From: a cyanobacterium PCC 7702
Lineage (GTDB): Bacteria; Cyanobacteriota; Cyanobacteriia; Cyanobacteriales; Nostocaceae
Length of the DNA stretch: 35,968 bases
NCBI GenBank assembly: GCA_000332255.1
Contig: KB235926.1
Span: 4,858,600-4,894,567, forward strand
Reading direction: 5' to 3'
The stretch's first letter is position 1; each line of letters starts with the position of its first letter. The translations under genes were made by a program, and so were the position numbers. Shown here piece by piece: positions 17,334 to 25,242 of the stretch. The notes under the pieces were generated by a model. It was not told the origin of the DNA, ran no database searches, and was given only the letters and a program-made list of their open reading frames with translations.

Positions 17334-19208
17334 TTAACGCTTTTCAGCTAGCTTTGCTTTCAGAGAAGCAAAATGTTTTCCACCTAATTCAATTTTTCCT
17401 TCTGCACACCCAGCCTTCAATCTCTCCACTAAATAATCTAAATCAGAAGCAATAAAATTCGTGCCATGATCTGGTTCTATCAGACTTAACAAGACTGGAT
17501 TTTCCACTTTTTGATTTGCCAAATTAGCAATACCTAGAAAATTCAAGACTCCTGATTCATAAGTCCCGCAGGGAACTGAAGGATTATTGACTCCAACGAA
17601 GTATTCGTTCTCTTGAAACCATTCCCATGCGGGATAGCCATGGAAATGAACAATTGGTGCACCATTTTTAATAAGTTCTGGCGTGTATAAAGCAGCTGAC
17701 AAACTAATAGCAATCATGACATAAATATCATAGGAAGGTTTGGCATCTACTAACTCTAAATCAATACCCACTGGTAATTGCAGACATAGCTTCTCTTTCA
17801 AACCAATGCGAACTATATCACTTTCAAGGTTTAAATCTGTTTTATTGGAACCAGAACGAGAACTAACAAGCCAAATATCTGGTACTTGTTTGAATCTATA
17901 TTCCTCTTTTACCTTAATCCTGATATAATACCTACCTTCCTCATTCTGACGAAGTTCATCACTGCTAAATTCTGGAACAGGTAATAAACTTTGCCATTCA
18001 TTTTCTGTTACTTCTAATTTGCCAAAATACTGAGGAGGTTCAGCGTAAGCAACAAAACCATAAGAAACACCCGTCCTTCCATTTACTATGACATTAACAA
18101 TGTCTCTGTGGGACTTTCTTTTAATAACTTTAGAAAGCTTAAAACCCGGGGGAAATAGACCAGTTGTTGCCAATTCATTACCTAATTTTACCACTTTGAC
18201 AGCATAGGTAGATTCATGAGGATTATACTGTCCTAAATTAAATTGATTCAGTAAAAGAGGATATATTGGTACAAAGACTTTTGGAATTAGTGAATTTAAA
18301 ACAAATTGTTCTATCTCATTTCTAGAAAAAACAGAATCGCAGAGATTCATATTTAAGATAGAAATTTTTTCACTAGATACCCCAATCACCATTTCAGAAA
18401 ATGTTTTCACTAAAGTATTTATGCCAATTTTTATCTTTTTTTGATAAGCAAGTAGAGGATTGGTAAACTCTCTGTCTATTTCGGTAATTGTGATGACTTG
18501 TGTATTGGTAGGATCTTCAATATATTTAGCTACGTGATCTTCAGCCCAGCTACTTAATTTAGCAATCCTGGAAACCGAAACTTCTCTATTGTTGAGATAG
18601 CAATTAGAATACAACATGTAAAAAAACTCTGCTGCCACTATACCTAGTCTTCTTAGAAAAGGCTTAGGTCTGTCTACATCAATAACTGTATTAACTCCTG
18701 CTTTGACACCTCTAATATTGAAAGTTTTTTTCCAGGGGAAAAACGGTAAGCTTAATTCATAGTTAAAATCAGTTGTTGCTTCTTCCCAAGATAAAACTTT
18801 CACACCATTTTCTTGGAGTTTAAGTGCTAATTCTTCCCGAAATTTAATAATTTCTTGCTGCTTGTAACTTGGAGGTAAAGGTCTAAATGTAACTGTTAAT
18901 TTTTGAGCCATTATTCTGGGATCGATAACTGGTGGTTTGTAGTCTGTAGTTGAGCACGTAATAAACCCCCCTATTAAACGACCAATGCTTTTTAGACTCA
19001 GTCCAACACCTAAAGGGACAGAAGCAGCTTGAGCTGCAAGGTCTCTATCACGTAGGAAAGCTAAAATTTCCGTTTTACGAGCAGTTAATTGCAATTGCAT
19101 TTCTTGCGTAATTACCCCCTTTGGAGAACGAAGGTTCAATTTTTCATTATCGATCCAGAACTGAACGCCTTGTTGAGTCAGGTTTTCCAAAAATTCAAAT
19201 GTATTCAT
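17334..19208 (-). CDS. TubC-docked protein of unknown function
   Basis: A 624-residue protein from the ATG at 19208; an upstream ATG at 19253 adds 15 residues but would push the docking domain inward. Residues 1-55 are a TubC_N docking domain (FEFLENLTQQGVQFWIDNEK, SPKGVITQEM, ARKTEILAFL). Such domains sit at the N-terminus of NRPS/PKS enzymes and grip the C-terminus of an upstream carrier protein. The other 570 residues match no adenylation, condensation, ketosynthase, thioesterase or reductase signature I know. They include LTVTFRPLPPSY, NIRGVKAGVNTVIDVDRP, IVHFHGYPAWEWF (about residue 519) and SVPCGTYESGVLNFLG (about 542), where His and Cys look conserved enough to be functional. Last in the PKS run, it may tailor or release the ACP-bound chain (inference). 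Confidence 0.7.
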   Translation of the reverse strand: MNTFEFLENLTQQGVQFWIDNEKLNLRSPKGVITQEMQLQLTARKTEILAFLRDRDLAAQAASVPLGVGLSLKSIGRLIGGFITCSTTDYKPPVIDPRIMAQKLTVTFRPLPPSYKQQEIIKFREELALKLQENGVKVLSWEEATTDFNYELSLPFFPWKKTFNIRGVKAGVNTVIDVDRPKPFLRRLGIVAAEFFYMLYSNCYLNNREVSVSRIAKLSSWAEDHVAKYIEDPTNTQVITITEIDREFTNPLLAYQKKIKIGINTLVKTFSEMVIGVSSEKISILNMNLCDSVFSRNEIEQFVLNSLIPKVFVPIYPLLLNQFNLGQYNPHESTYAVKVVKLGNELATTGLFPPGFKLSKVIKRKSHRDIVNVIVNGRTGVSYGFVAYAEPPQYFGKLEVTENEWQSLLPVPEFSSDELRQNEEGRYYIRIKVKEEYRFKQVPDIWLVSSRSGSNKTDLNLESDIVRIGLKEKLCLQLPVGIDLELVDAKPSYDIYVMIAISLSAALYTPELIKNGAPIVHFHGYPAWEWFQENEYFVGVNNPSVPCGTYESGVLNFLGIANLANQKVENPVLLSLIEPDHGTNFIASDLDYLVERLKAGCAEGKIELGGKHFASLKAKLAEKR

Positions 19209-19261
19209 AGTTTCAGAGTCTCTTAAAATAACTGTTTTTAATTTTAATGTCATGAGAGTAA

Positions 19262-20074
19262 TTACACTTTCTTTTGGAGAACGTAGTAAAAGTATTCACA
19301 CTCTCCATTTTGAAATGATTCGTACATACGAGTTCCTTCCAAACCTGCAAAATAATATGCTATCCCCTGTAAAAATTTAGGAATGTTTTCTTGAATTATT
19401 TTATTTTTTCTCTCATTTTCTAAGTTCATAGCCACTAATATATTTTTAGTAATATCCTCTTCTTTTATCAATTTCAAGCCAGTATTTTCCAATTGTTTGC
19501 GAACACTGGCAATATCTCTATAATGACGAAAATCTGCAAAAAGAAAATAGCCATTCGAACGAAGAACACGAAAAACTTCGCGGAAAAAATAATTCACATG
19601 GGGATAGCAGTGGGATGACTCAATATTAATCACAGCATCAAATGAACAATCGTCAAATTGCAGTGACTCTGCATCTCCCTGATAAAAATTCAATTTCTCT
19701 AGGGAATAATTCTGGCGACAAAGGGCTATATTTTTTTCAGATATATCAACCCCCGTCATAGATTTTGGTTGAAAGTGACGCTTGATAAAATAAGAACCTC
19801 CACCTCGTCCACATCCTACTTCTAAAACATCCAATCCCTTTAGTTCTATAGAATTAGCAACATGATAATAAAGTTGAAGGCAATAACGTTCTTTTTCATC
19901 TAAAGCATTCAACTCTAGTTTTTGTGTTCCTTCACTCAGATTTGCATAACCGTAGTTCATGAAAACGATATTTATATGACCGTAATAGTACGCAAAGATG
20001 TTGTACCAACTTTTCCAAAAAAGTTTCTTCAACAATGGTAATTTCCCAGGTAAAAAAAAGATATCGCTTAACAC
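19262..20074 (-). CDS. SAM methyltransferase, phthiotriol-methyltransferase-like
   Basis: A 270-residue class I methyltransferase. The SAM loop VLEVGCGRGGGSYF lies near residue 84, followed by GVDISEKNIALCR, FYQGDAESLQF, NIESSHCYPHVNYFF and VLRSNGYFLFADF. This set resembles Rv2952-type methyltransferases, which O-methylate the diol of phthiocerol-class polyketide lipids in mycobacteria. The GTG start at 20074 has AAGGAG about 10 nt upstream. An N-terminal hydrophobic/aromatic stretch (residues 10-35) may touch the membrane. It lies 49 bp after the ACP gene and 53 bp before the TubC-docked gene, so it probably methylates a hydroxyl of the PKS-made lipid (inference). Confidence 0.82.
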   Translation of the reverse strand: MLSDIFFLPGKLPLLKKLFWKSWYNIFAYYYGHINIVFMNYGYANLSEGTQKLELNALDEKERYCLQLYYHVANSIELKGLDVLEVGCGRGGGSYFIKRHFQPKSMTGVDISEKNIALCRQNYSLEKLNFYQGDAESLQFDDCSFDAVINIESSHCYPHVNYFFREVFRVLRSNGYFLFADFRHYRDIASVRKQLENTGLKLIKEEDITKNILVAMNLENERKNKIIQENIPKFLQGIAYYFAGLEGTRMYESFQNGECEYFYYVLQKKV

Positions 20075-20123
20075 AGTGAGTGTACTCCTTGAAAAATGAA
20101 AACTTTTACAAAACTACTAATGT

Positions 20124-20429
20124 TCAAATTTCAAAAACTTCTAAATGAGAATTTTGAAATTCTTCTGATAGGCGTTTGCTTAGCGCTTCAATTGTAGGGT
20201 AATGCCACAGTAAAATAAGAGATAATTTCAATCCTAGTAATTTCTCAGCTCTACTGACAATTAACATTCCTTGTGCTGAATCTAAACCATAACTGTCTAG
20301 GGGTTGTCGAATATCTATTTCGTCAGGTTGAACTCCTAGCATCTCAGAAATATTAGAGACTAGCCAAGCTTGAATTTCTTCTGCTGTATAAGAACGCTGG
20401 AAATTTGTATTGGGAATTACTTTACTCAT
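20124..20429 (-). CDS. Discrete acyl carrier protein
   Basis: A 101-residue carrier protein. The phosphopantetheine site is Ser in YGLDSAQGML, near residue 51, and the following helices (RAEKLLGLKLSLILLWHYPT, IEALSKRLSEEF) fit the PKS/NRPS-type PP-binding fold. The sequence differs clearly from the three DSIKRVE-type ACPs of the large synthase, so it serves another step. The C-terminal tail is acidic (HLEVFEI), like peptides that dock onto TubC domains. Its ATG overlaps the PfaD stop by one base (TAATG), which implies translational coupling, with AAGGTG 5 nt upstream. Confidence 0.88.
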   Translation of the reverse strand: MSKVIPNTNFQRSYTAEEIQAWLVSNISEMLGVQPDEIDIRQPLDSYGLDSAQGMLIVSRAEKLLGLKLSLILLWHYPTIEALSKRLSEEFQNSHLEVFEI

Positions 20430-22096
20430 TATGACACCTTGTAATTCGAAATAGTTGGAATGTACTGGTAGTAATTAGATGGTATTTGTAGTCCTTGAAT
20501 TTTCAAGTTTTGCATTCGTAAAAAAAATGCAGCTCCTCGCATAATATGATGAGCAACATCAACTACCTTACGATTCTTTGGTTCAGCTAAATAAGAACCT
20601 CTAACCCAATCATTAAAGCTACCCATTGCTGGGCCGCACCAGATTTGATAGTCTACTTCCCGTCCCTTTTCGCCAGAATTGGACCAGCGAGATGATAATC
20701 CAAGATACCATCGAAAAATCAAAGCCATCTTGAGTTTGGGATTGTTAGCCGCTTTCTTGAGTTGATGGGGATTTCTTTGGGATAAATAAGTCATCGTTTC
20801 TTCCCAAACAGTCTCTAGTTTCTTTCTAAAAATTTGTTTTTCTAATTTCTCTTTTTCTACCGGAGGAATATCTTCTATAGAGTCATATGTTTTGTATAAA
20901 TCCCATAGTTTTTGTGCACGGAGAGGAAAGAAAGTTCCTCTTTTCAGAACTTGCAGTTTTACTCCCATTTCAAACATATCTGCTGCTGGAGCCATCATGA
21001 CGTCTGTTATATTGGCTTGAGCTAATAATTGTTTTGTATGTTGAGATGTTCCAGCTTCGATACAAGATTGATTGATTGAACCTGTAACAATATAGTCTGC
21101 ACCCATAATAAAAGCAGCTAATGCTGATTGTGGAGTTGCAATTCCTCCTGCTGCTCCGACTCGAACAGGTTTTTCATAACAATATTTTCTTTGAATTTCA
21201 TTTCTCAATTCTAAAATTGAAGGTAAAAGACAAACTAAAGGACGATTATCAGTATGACCGCCAGAATCTGCTTCTACAGTAAGATCATCGGCCATGGGAA
21301 CTTGTTCAGCAAGAGTAGCTTGCAATTCACTAATTAGACCTTGTGCAACTAATTGTTTCAAAATTTTTGTAGGAGCAGGCTGAAAGAATTTTGTTGCAAC
21401 TTCTTTTCTAGAGATTTTAGCAATTACTTTATTTTTGATTTCGATTTTACTAGCTGAATTTAAACTTAGTCCAGCAGCTCGGTAGTAGACAATGTTGTCT
21501 GTTAAGTCGAGAAAAGCAGAAGCTTCTATTGTTTTTACTTGATGTTTAAGATATAAGTCAATAACAGTGCGTTCCGCAGCAGGTTCACCAGGACTGTGAA
21601 GTAAGTTAAAAACGTACGGACCGTGCGGTAATGCTTGTTGAATACGGTTAATGGCTGTTTCGATACGAGAAGGAGTTAAACCTCCAGCGCCAAAGGAACT
21701 TAAAATTCTTTCTTTTCCTAGAGAGATAACTAATTCTTCAGAAGCAATACCTTGAGCCATTGCGCCAGTAGCGTAGGCATATTTGACATTGTGAAATTCT
21801 AAAAAATCAGGATTACCTAATTGGTGAACTGCTAGGGGTGGAATGGCTATCAATAATTCCAATTCTTCTGTTCGTTTGAGATGATAATTATCAATATAAC
21901 CTTCGTTAGTTACACCTATTTTTTCTGAAATCCTAATAATATAGCAAGGTTTATTTAAATTCATAATTTTAGCTTTTATGCCGTCTTCATCAAAAGATAT
22001 AGAATCTAAAGGACCTTGCCAAAATTGATTTTGATTTTTAAAATTTTCCGAGAATTTTAGTTGCTGAGAGTCAGACTTTAGTACAAGATTGTGCAT
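20429..22096 (-). CDS. pfaD: PfaD-type trans-acting enoyl reductase
   Basis: A 555-residue FMN-dependent enoyl reductase of the PfaD family, which reduces double bonds on chains held by PUFA-type synthases and trans-AT PKSs. N-terminal segments include YAYATGAMAQGIASEELV and GAGGLTPSRIETAINRIQ. The TIM-barrel FMN site is GAAGGIATPQSALAAF with GADYIVTGSINQSC. The C-terminal part has YQIWCGPAMGSFNDWVRGS, diagnostic of the family. Length and domain order are normal. It starts 45 bp after the CLF-AT gene. The discrete reductase shows that at least some double bonds in the product are saturated. Confidence 0.92.
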   Translation of the reverse strand: MHNLVLKSDSQQLKFSENFKNQNQFWQGPLDSISFDEDGIKAKIMNLNKPCYIIRISEKIGVTNEGYIDNYHLKRTEELELLIAIPPLAVHQLGNPDFLEFHNVKYAYATGAMAQGIASEELVISLGKERILSSFGAGGLTPSRIETAINRIQQALPHGPYVFNLLHSPGEPAAERTVIDLYLKHQVKTIEASAFLDLTDNIVYYRAAGLSLNSASKIEIKNKVIAKISRKEVATKFFQPAPTKILKQLVAQGLISELQATLAEQVPMADDLTVEADSGGHTDNRPLVCLLPSILELRNEIQRKYCYEKPVRVGAAGGIATPQSALAAFIMGADYIVTGSINQSCIEAGTSQHTKQLLAQANITDVMMAPAADMFEMGVKLQVLKRGTFFPLRAQKLWDLYKTYDSIEDIPPVEKEKLEKQIFRKKLETVWEETMTYLSQRNPHQLKKAANNPKLKMALIFRWYLGLSSRWSNSGEKGREVDYQIWCGPAMGSFNDWVRGSYLAEPKNRKVVDVAHHIMRGAAFFLRMQNLKIQGLQIPSNYYQYIPTISNYKVS

Positions 22097-22141
22097 ATTT
22101 TTGACCCGGGTGAATTCCTATCAATTTATTGTCGTTAATTA

Positions 22142-22327
22142 CTAACTGGTAGGTGTGGACGAGTTTTTCCCAAAAATCTGTTGCAAGCAAGTTAACTGCA
22201 GCTGAATTATTTTGCTAATTTCCTGTAGGGATTGTTCCCTATCTTGTAAGAAATTTGCATGGTTTTGAGTTAAGCGCAATGTGTTTTCAGTTAGCTTTTG
22301 GTAGAGTGGTTTGCGCAAATTAAGCAC
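22142..22327 (-). pseudogene. C-terminal coiled tail of the CLF-AT protein (frameshifted)
   Basis: A 61-codon frame (GTG start, no ribosome-binding site) reading NTLRLTQNHANFLQDREQ and SKIIQLQLTCLQQIF. It is not a separate gene. If one A is added to the A8 run at 22421-22428, the acyltransferase frame runs on without stops (KKKFQLPSPDSLLESIKKQQ) into this tail and ends at 22142. The helical H-x-x-F-L-x-x-R/HEQ-x-L pattern resembles the linker helices in the large synthase. Confidence 0.7.
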
Positions 22328-22365
22328 ATTGAATTTTTGAGTAGCTTGGAATTTAACTGTAGATT

Positions 22366-23802
22366 CTAGCTGTTGTTTTTTAATACTTTCAAGTAAAGAG
22401 TCTGGAGATGGAAGTTGGAATTTTTTTTGTCCTGCTGATTTAGGAATGTCGAATCGTATTCACTGCTATCCAAAGTTATAGTTTTAATAACTGTGTGATT
22501 GGGCTTGGAATTTTCTGGGACTTGAAAGTATAGCGAGGACAAGTCCATTTTTATTCGATGACTGACCAGTTTTGCGAGTGCTTTGATAATAGAAGTGTAT
22601 TCATCTGTTCCTCTGTGGTTGAGAGAAACTGCGAGGTGTTCTTTTTGTTTAAGAATTTTGCTAATCCATCTCGAACAGTGACTACCAGCGCCTACTTCCA
22701 CAAATATTCTGGCACTATCTTGCCAAACGCGGCTAATTAGCCGAGGAAAATCAATATGCTGACATAAAGCTTTGGCAATGTTGTTAGCTATAGAATAACT
22801 GTTGATTGTGATGGGCTGGTATTCTGCTGCTGAATAAAAAGTAATGTTAGGTATATTTTGTACTGGTAAGGTATTGAGTTTTACAAGTTCATCGTATTCA
22901 GAGCGAATTGCTTCGCAATGGATGACATGGTTGAAAGGAGCGCGGAAAGCATCGCAATTTAGGGTTTGGATGACTCTTTGACAAGCTTCCGGATCGCCGG
23001 CGATCGCCACTTCTTCTGGTGTATTAATCAAAATTAAGTAAACGCGGTTCTCCTGTTTGAGAACTTCCCGAACACGGGATACCGGACACAGGAGAATATA
23101 CGTACTCCAGAAGTCTTCACCTTCGTAGCTTTCCTGTAAAGGTAGTCCCCAGTATTTACGAACTGCATTTTTAGGACCAGACAACTGGGTTTTAAATAAA
23201 GTAGATGAATTCAATCCTTCACTACCTTCGTGAAAGTAAGTCCAGACACCCTGAGCAAGTATCATGCTAGTTTCGCCCAGACTATAACCAAAAGCACATT
23301 GAGGCTCGATATGAAAATAATTTTTCATAATTGCACTCAACAATCCGGCAACACCCATTTCTGATTCCAGCATCGCAATCGGATCGTCTATCAATCGTTG
23401 TTCCAAGGCTTCTAATTGCTTTTTTGATAACTTGCTCAGGCTTCTTGGATATATTGACTTTTCTACATTAGCGACCCGATTATAAACACTGGCAATGACC
23501 GGATCGTCGTAAATTTTCGGAAATAGGCGGAAAAGATTGCGGGCTATTCCAATGTAAGAATTGTAGGCGGCAGGGTAGACAAAAGCAACAGTACCTTTGC
23601 GAGCTTGCGGGTTTGGTGTAAAATAACTTCCCCTGGGGGTTTGCCAGTCACTACCTGTATCAAAGGCGCTAGCAACTCCTTTGAAAGCGCGCTGAATTTC
23701 CTGAATCAATTCTTGTTGATTGCGTCCCAGAATTGCCAGTGCGTAAGTAGCATTTTCATGTTGTTGAAAGGTGTTATAAGTCAGGCTGGCAGTGGTGGAC
23801 AA
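22366..23802 (-). CDS. Acyltransferase part of a CLF-AT protein (PfaB-like)
   Basis: A 478-residue frame whose first codon is TTG, with no ribosome-binding site, so it is a fragment of a larger protein. It is a malonyl/acyl-transferase: GTVAFVYPAAYNSYIGIARN at the start, nucleophile Ser in FGYSLGETSM, the catalytic His region FNHVIHCEAIRSEY, and ARIFVEVGAGSHCSRWI near the end. This matches PfaB-type AT domains. Upstream it joins the chain-length factor once one A is added at 23869-23870, and downstream it joins the coiled tail at 22142-22327. The intended protein is about 1000 residues: CLF-AT-coil. Confidence 0.82.
   Translation of the reverse strand: MSTTASLTYNTFQQHENATYALAILGRNQQELIQEIQRAFKGVASAFDTGSDWQTPRGSYFTPNPQARKGTVAFVYPAAYNSYIGIARNLFRLFPKIYDDPVIASVYNRVANVEKSIYPRSLSKLSKKQLEALEQRLIDDPIAMLESEMGVAGLLSAIMKNYFHIEPQCAFGYSLGETSMILAQGVWTYFHEGSEGLNSSTLFKTQLSGPKNAVRKYWGLPLQESYEGEDFWSTYILLCPVSRVREVLKQENRVYLILINTPEEVAIAGDPEACQRVIQTLNCDAFRAPFNHVIHCEAIRSEYDELVKLNTLPVQNIPNITFYSAAEYQPITINSYSIANNIAKALCQHIDFPRLISRVWQDSARIFVEVGAGSHCSRWISKILKQKEHLAVSLNHRGTDEYTSIIKALAKLVSHRIKMDLSSLYFQVPENSKPNHTVIKTITLDSSEYDSTFLNQQDKKNSNFHLQTLYLKVLKNNS
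22421..22428 (-). other. Frameshift site, A8 run (AT to coil)
   Basis: Eight As on the coding strand. In the present frame the protein ends as VLKNNS. With nine As the frame continues as KKKFQLPSPDSLLESIKK into the C-terminal tail. It has the same length and the same missing base as the run at 27765-27772. Confidence 0.75.
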
Positions 23803-23849
23803 ACAATAAGAAGAATCTGTTATCCTTTGTTGTAAGGTGTGAAGCTGCT

Positions 23850-25166
23850 CTAATAAAGTTGGACAATCTTGGCAGCGATCGCAAACAGATAAAAAGGCAT
23901 TTGCTCTAAATATCTGCTGTGGCGCTGGATCTGGGTCGGTTCTTCTGACAAAATTAAATGCGCGTAGCTACCGTCTATTTCGATACTGTTAATGGCGGCG
24001 ATTCTTTTACTAGCTCCTTTTTCTAAAAAGGAGGGTTTTGACTCTATAGGGACATAAAACGGACTTCCATCCCAGATGTGAGGTTCTTTAGGAGCTGTCC
24101 ATTGAGGAACAGCGGGAATGTAGCGGTGGTACAAACACAACGCTGTTTTTATTAAACTGACTATTCCCGATGCAGCATAGGTATGACCGAAATTAGCTTT
24201 GACGCTACCTATTGCGCAAGTAAGATTCGGTTCGCAACCAGTCCGATAAGCTTGCAGCAAACCTTGAATTTCTGATTCATCTTCCTGAGGAATTCCACTA
24301 CCAAAAACTTCCAAATAACTGATGTCTGCAGGTTTGATACCTGCTAAATCAAAAGCTTGATGACAAACTTGGGCGATCGCCCGTGATGGCAAAACTGTGC
24401 TAGAGTTTTGTTTGATGATACTGAGGGCATCAATGACCGCATAAATGCGATCGCTGTCTTGCTGTGCTGTTTCACCTAGCTTTAAGACCACAGCAGCTGC
24501 TCCTTCGCCTACCATCCAGCCATTTACATTCTGGTCATAACTGAGGGTATTAATGCCTGTGTTAATTTTTGCTTTTTGACTTCTCAACAATACACTCAAG
24601 CTATTTCCTGCTAGTTCCACAGCACTAACAACAACGACGTCAACTTCTTTTACAACAAGCAGTTTTTGCGCAACTTCTAAAGCTTGGAAAGCAGAATTTT
24701 CTTGGACAGTAACTGTTAAGGAAAAACTAGGATTAGATATACTCCATAAATTAAAAACACTGTCTGGCTTTTCCTGGTTTTTAAAAAGCTCTGTTGGTGC
24801 AACTATAACAATTGCTACTCTACTTTTTTTATAGAAATTCACATTTTTTAAAGCCCGAGTGATGACTTTCAGTATCAACAATTCTTGCAGCTGGCAATTT
24901 TCTATTTGTTCCCGTGTTAATTGCAACTCAGAAACTTCAATTTCCAAATCTCTTATATATGCACCTCGAGCCGCTCCTGTTAAGTTTAAACCATAAATTT
25001 TCTGCTTTTCTAAAATCTGCCATCTTTGGGGAGGAATATCAATAAAGTGCTGATTTCCATCATAAATACTGCGTTCAAAAGTATCTAAATCTTTACAACC
25101 CCCCAAATAGCAATCCATTCCCACAATCGCTAATTTTGAGTTTTTATTGCCTTCTTTTTTATTCAT
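23850..25166 (-). CDS. Chain-length-factor-like ketosynthase
   Basis: A 438-residue ketosynthase-fold frame with an ATG at 25166 preceded by AGGAGA. The fold is clear: KLAIVGMDCYLGGCKDLDTF, GWMVGEGAAAVVLKLGE, IGSVKANFGHTYAASGIVSL. The active-site region reads VTVQENSAFQALE where true ketosynthases have D-A-A-C-A-S-S, so the Cys is missing. The first active-site His (EAHGTGT) is also replaced (EVFGSGIP), while the last His is kept. This is the signature of a non-condensing chain-length factor that pairs with the KS of the large synthase. The C-terminal IAAKIVQLY is out of frame; one added A restores AAKDCPTLLEQLH and fusion to the AT. Confidence 0.85.
   Translation of the reverse strand: MNKKEGNKNSKLAIVGMDCYLGGCKDLDTFERSIYDGNQHFIDIPPQRWQILEKQKIYGLNLTGAARGAYIRDLEIEVSELQLTREQIENCQLQELLILKVITRALKNVNFYKKSRVAIVIVAPTELFKNQEKPDSVFNLWSISNPSFSLTVTVQENSAFQALEVAQKLLVVKEVDVVVVSAVELAGNSLSVLLRSQKAKINTGINTLSYDQNVNGWMVGEGAAAVVLKLGETAQQDSDRIYAVIDALSIIKQNSSTVLPSRAIAQVCHQAFDLAGIKPADISYLEVFGSGIPQEDESEIQGLLQAYRTGCEPNLTCAIGSVKANFGHTYAASGIVSLIKTALCLYHRYIPAVPQWTAPKEPHIWDGSPFYVPIESKPSFLEKGASKRIAAINSIEIDGSYAHLILSEEPTQIQRHSRYLEQMPFYLFAIAAKIVQLY
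23869..23870 (-). other. Frameshift site (CLF to AT)
   Basis: The coding strand reads GCCAAGATTGTCC. One more A gives GCC AAA GAT TGT CCA, AKDCPTLLEQLHTLQQRITD, open through into the acyltransferase. Without it the CLF ends nine residues later. Confidence 0.75.
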
Positions 25167-25242
25167 TCTTGAATCTCCTGTAACACGTCTTGGGAGAGGA
25201 AATTTTGGGTAATAATATAGCTTTATTACCCTTTTTTCGAAA

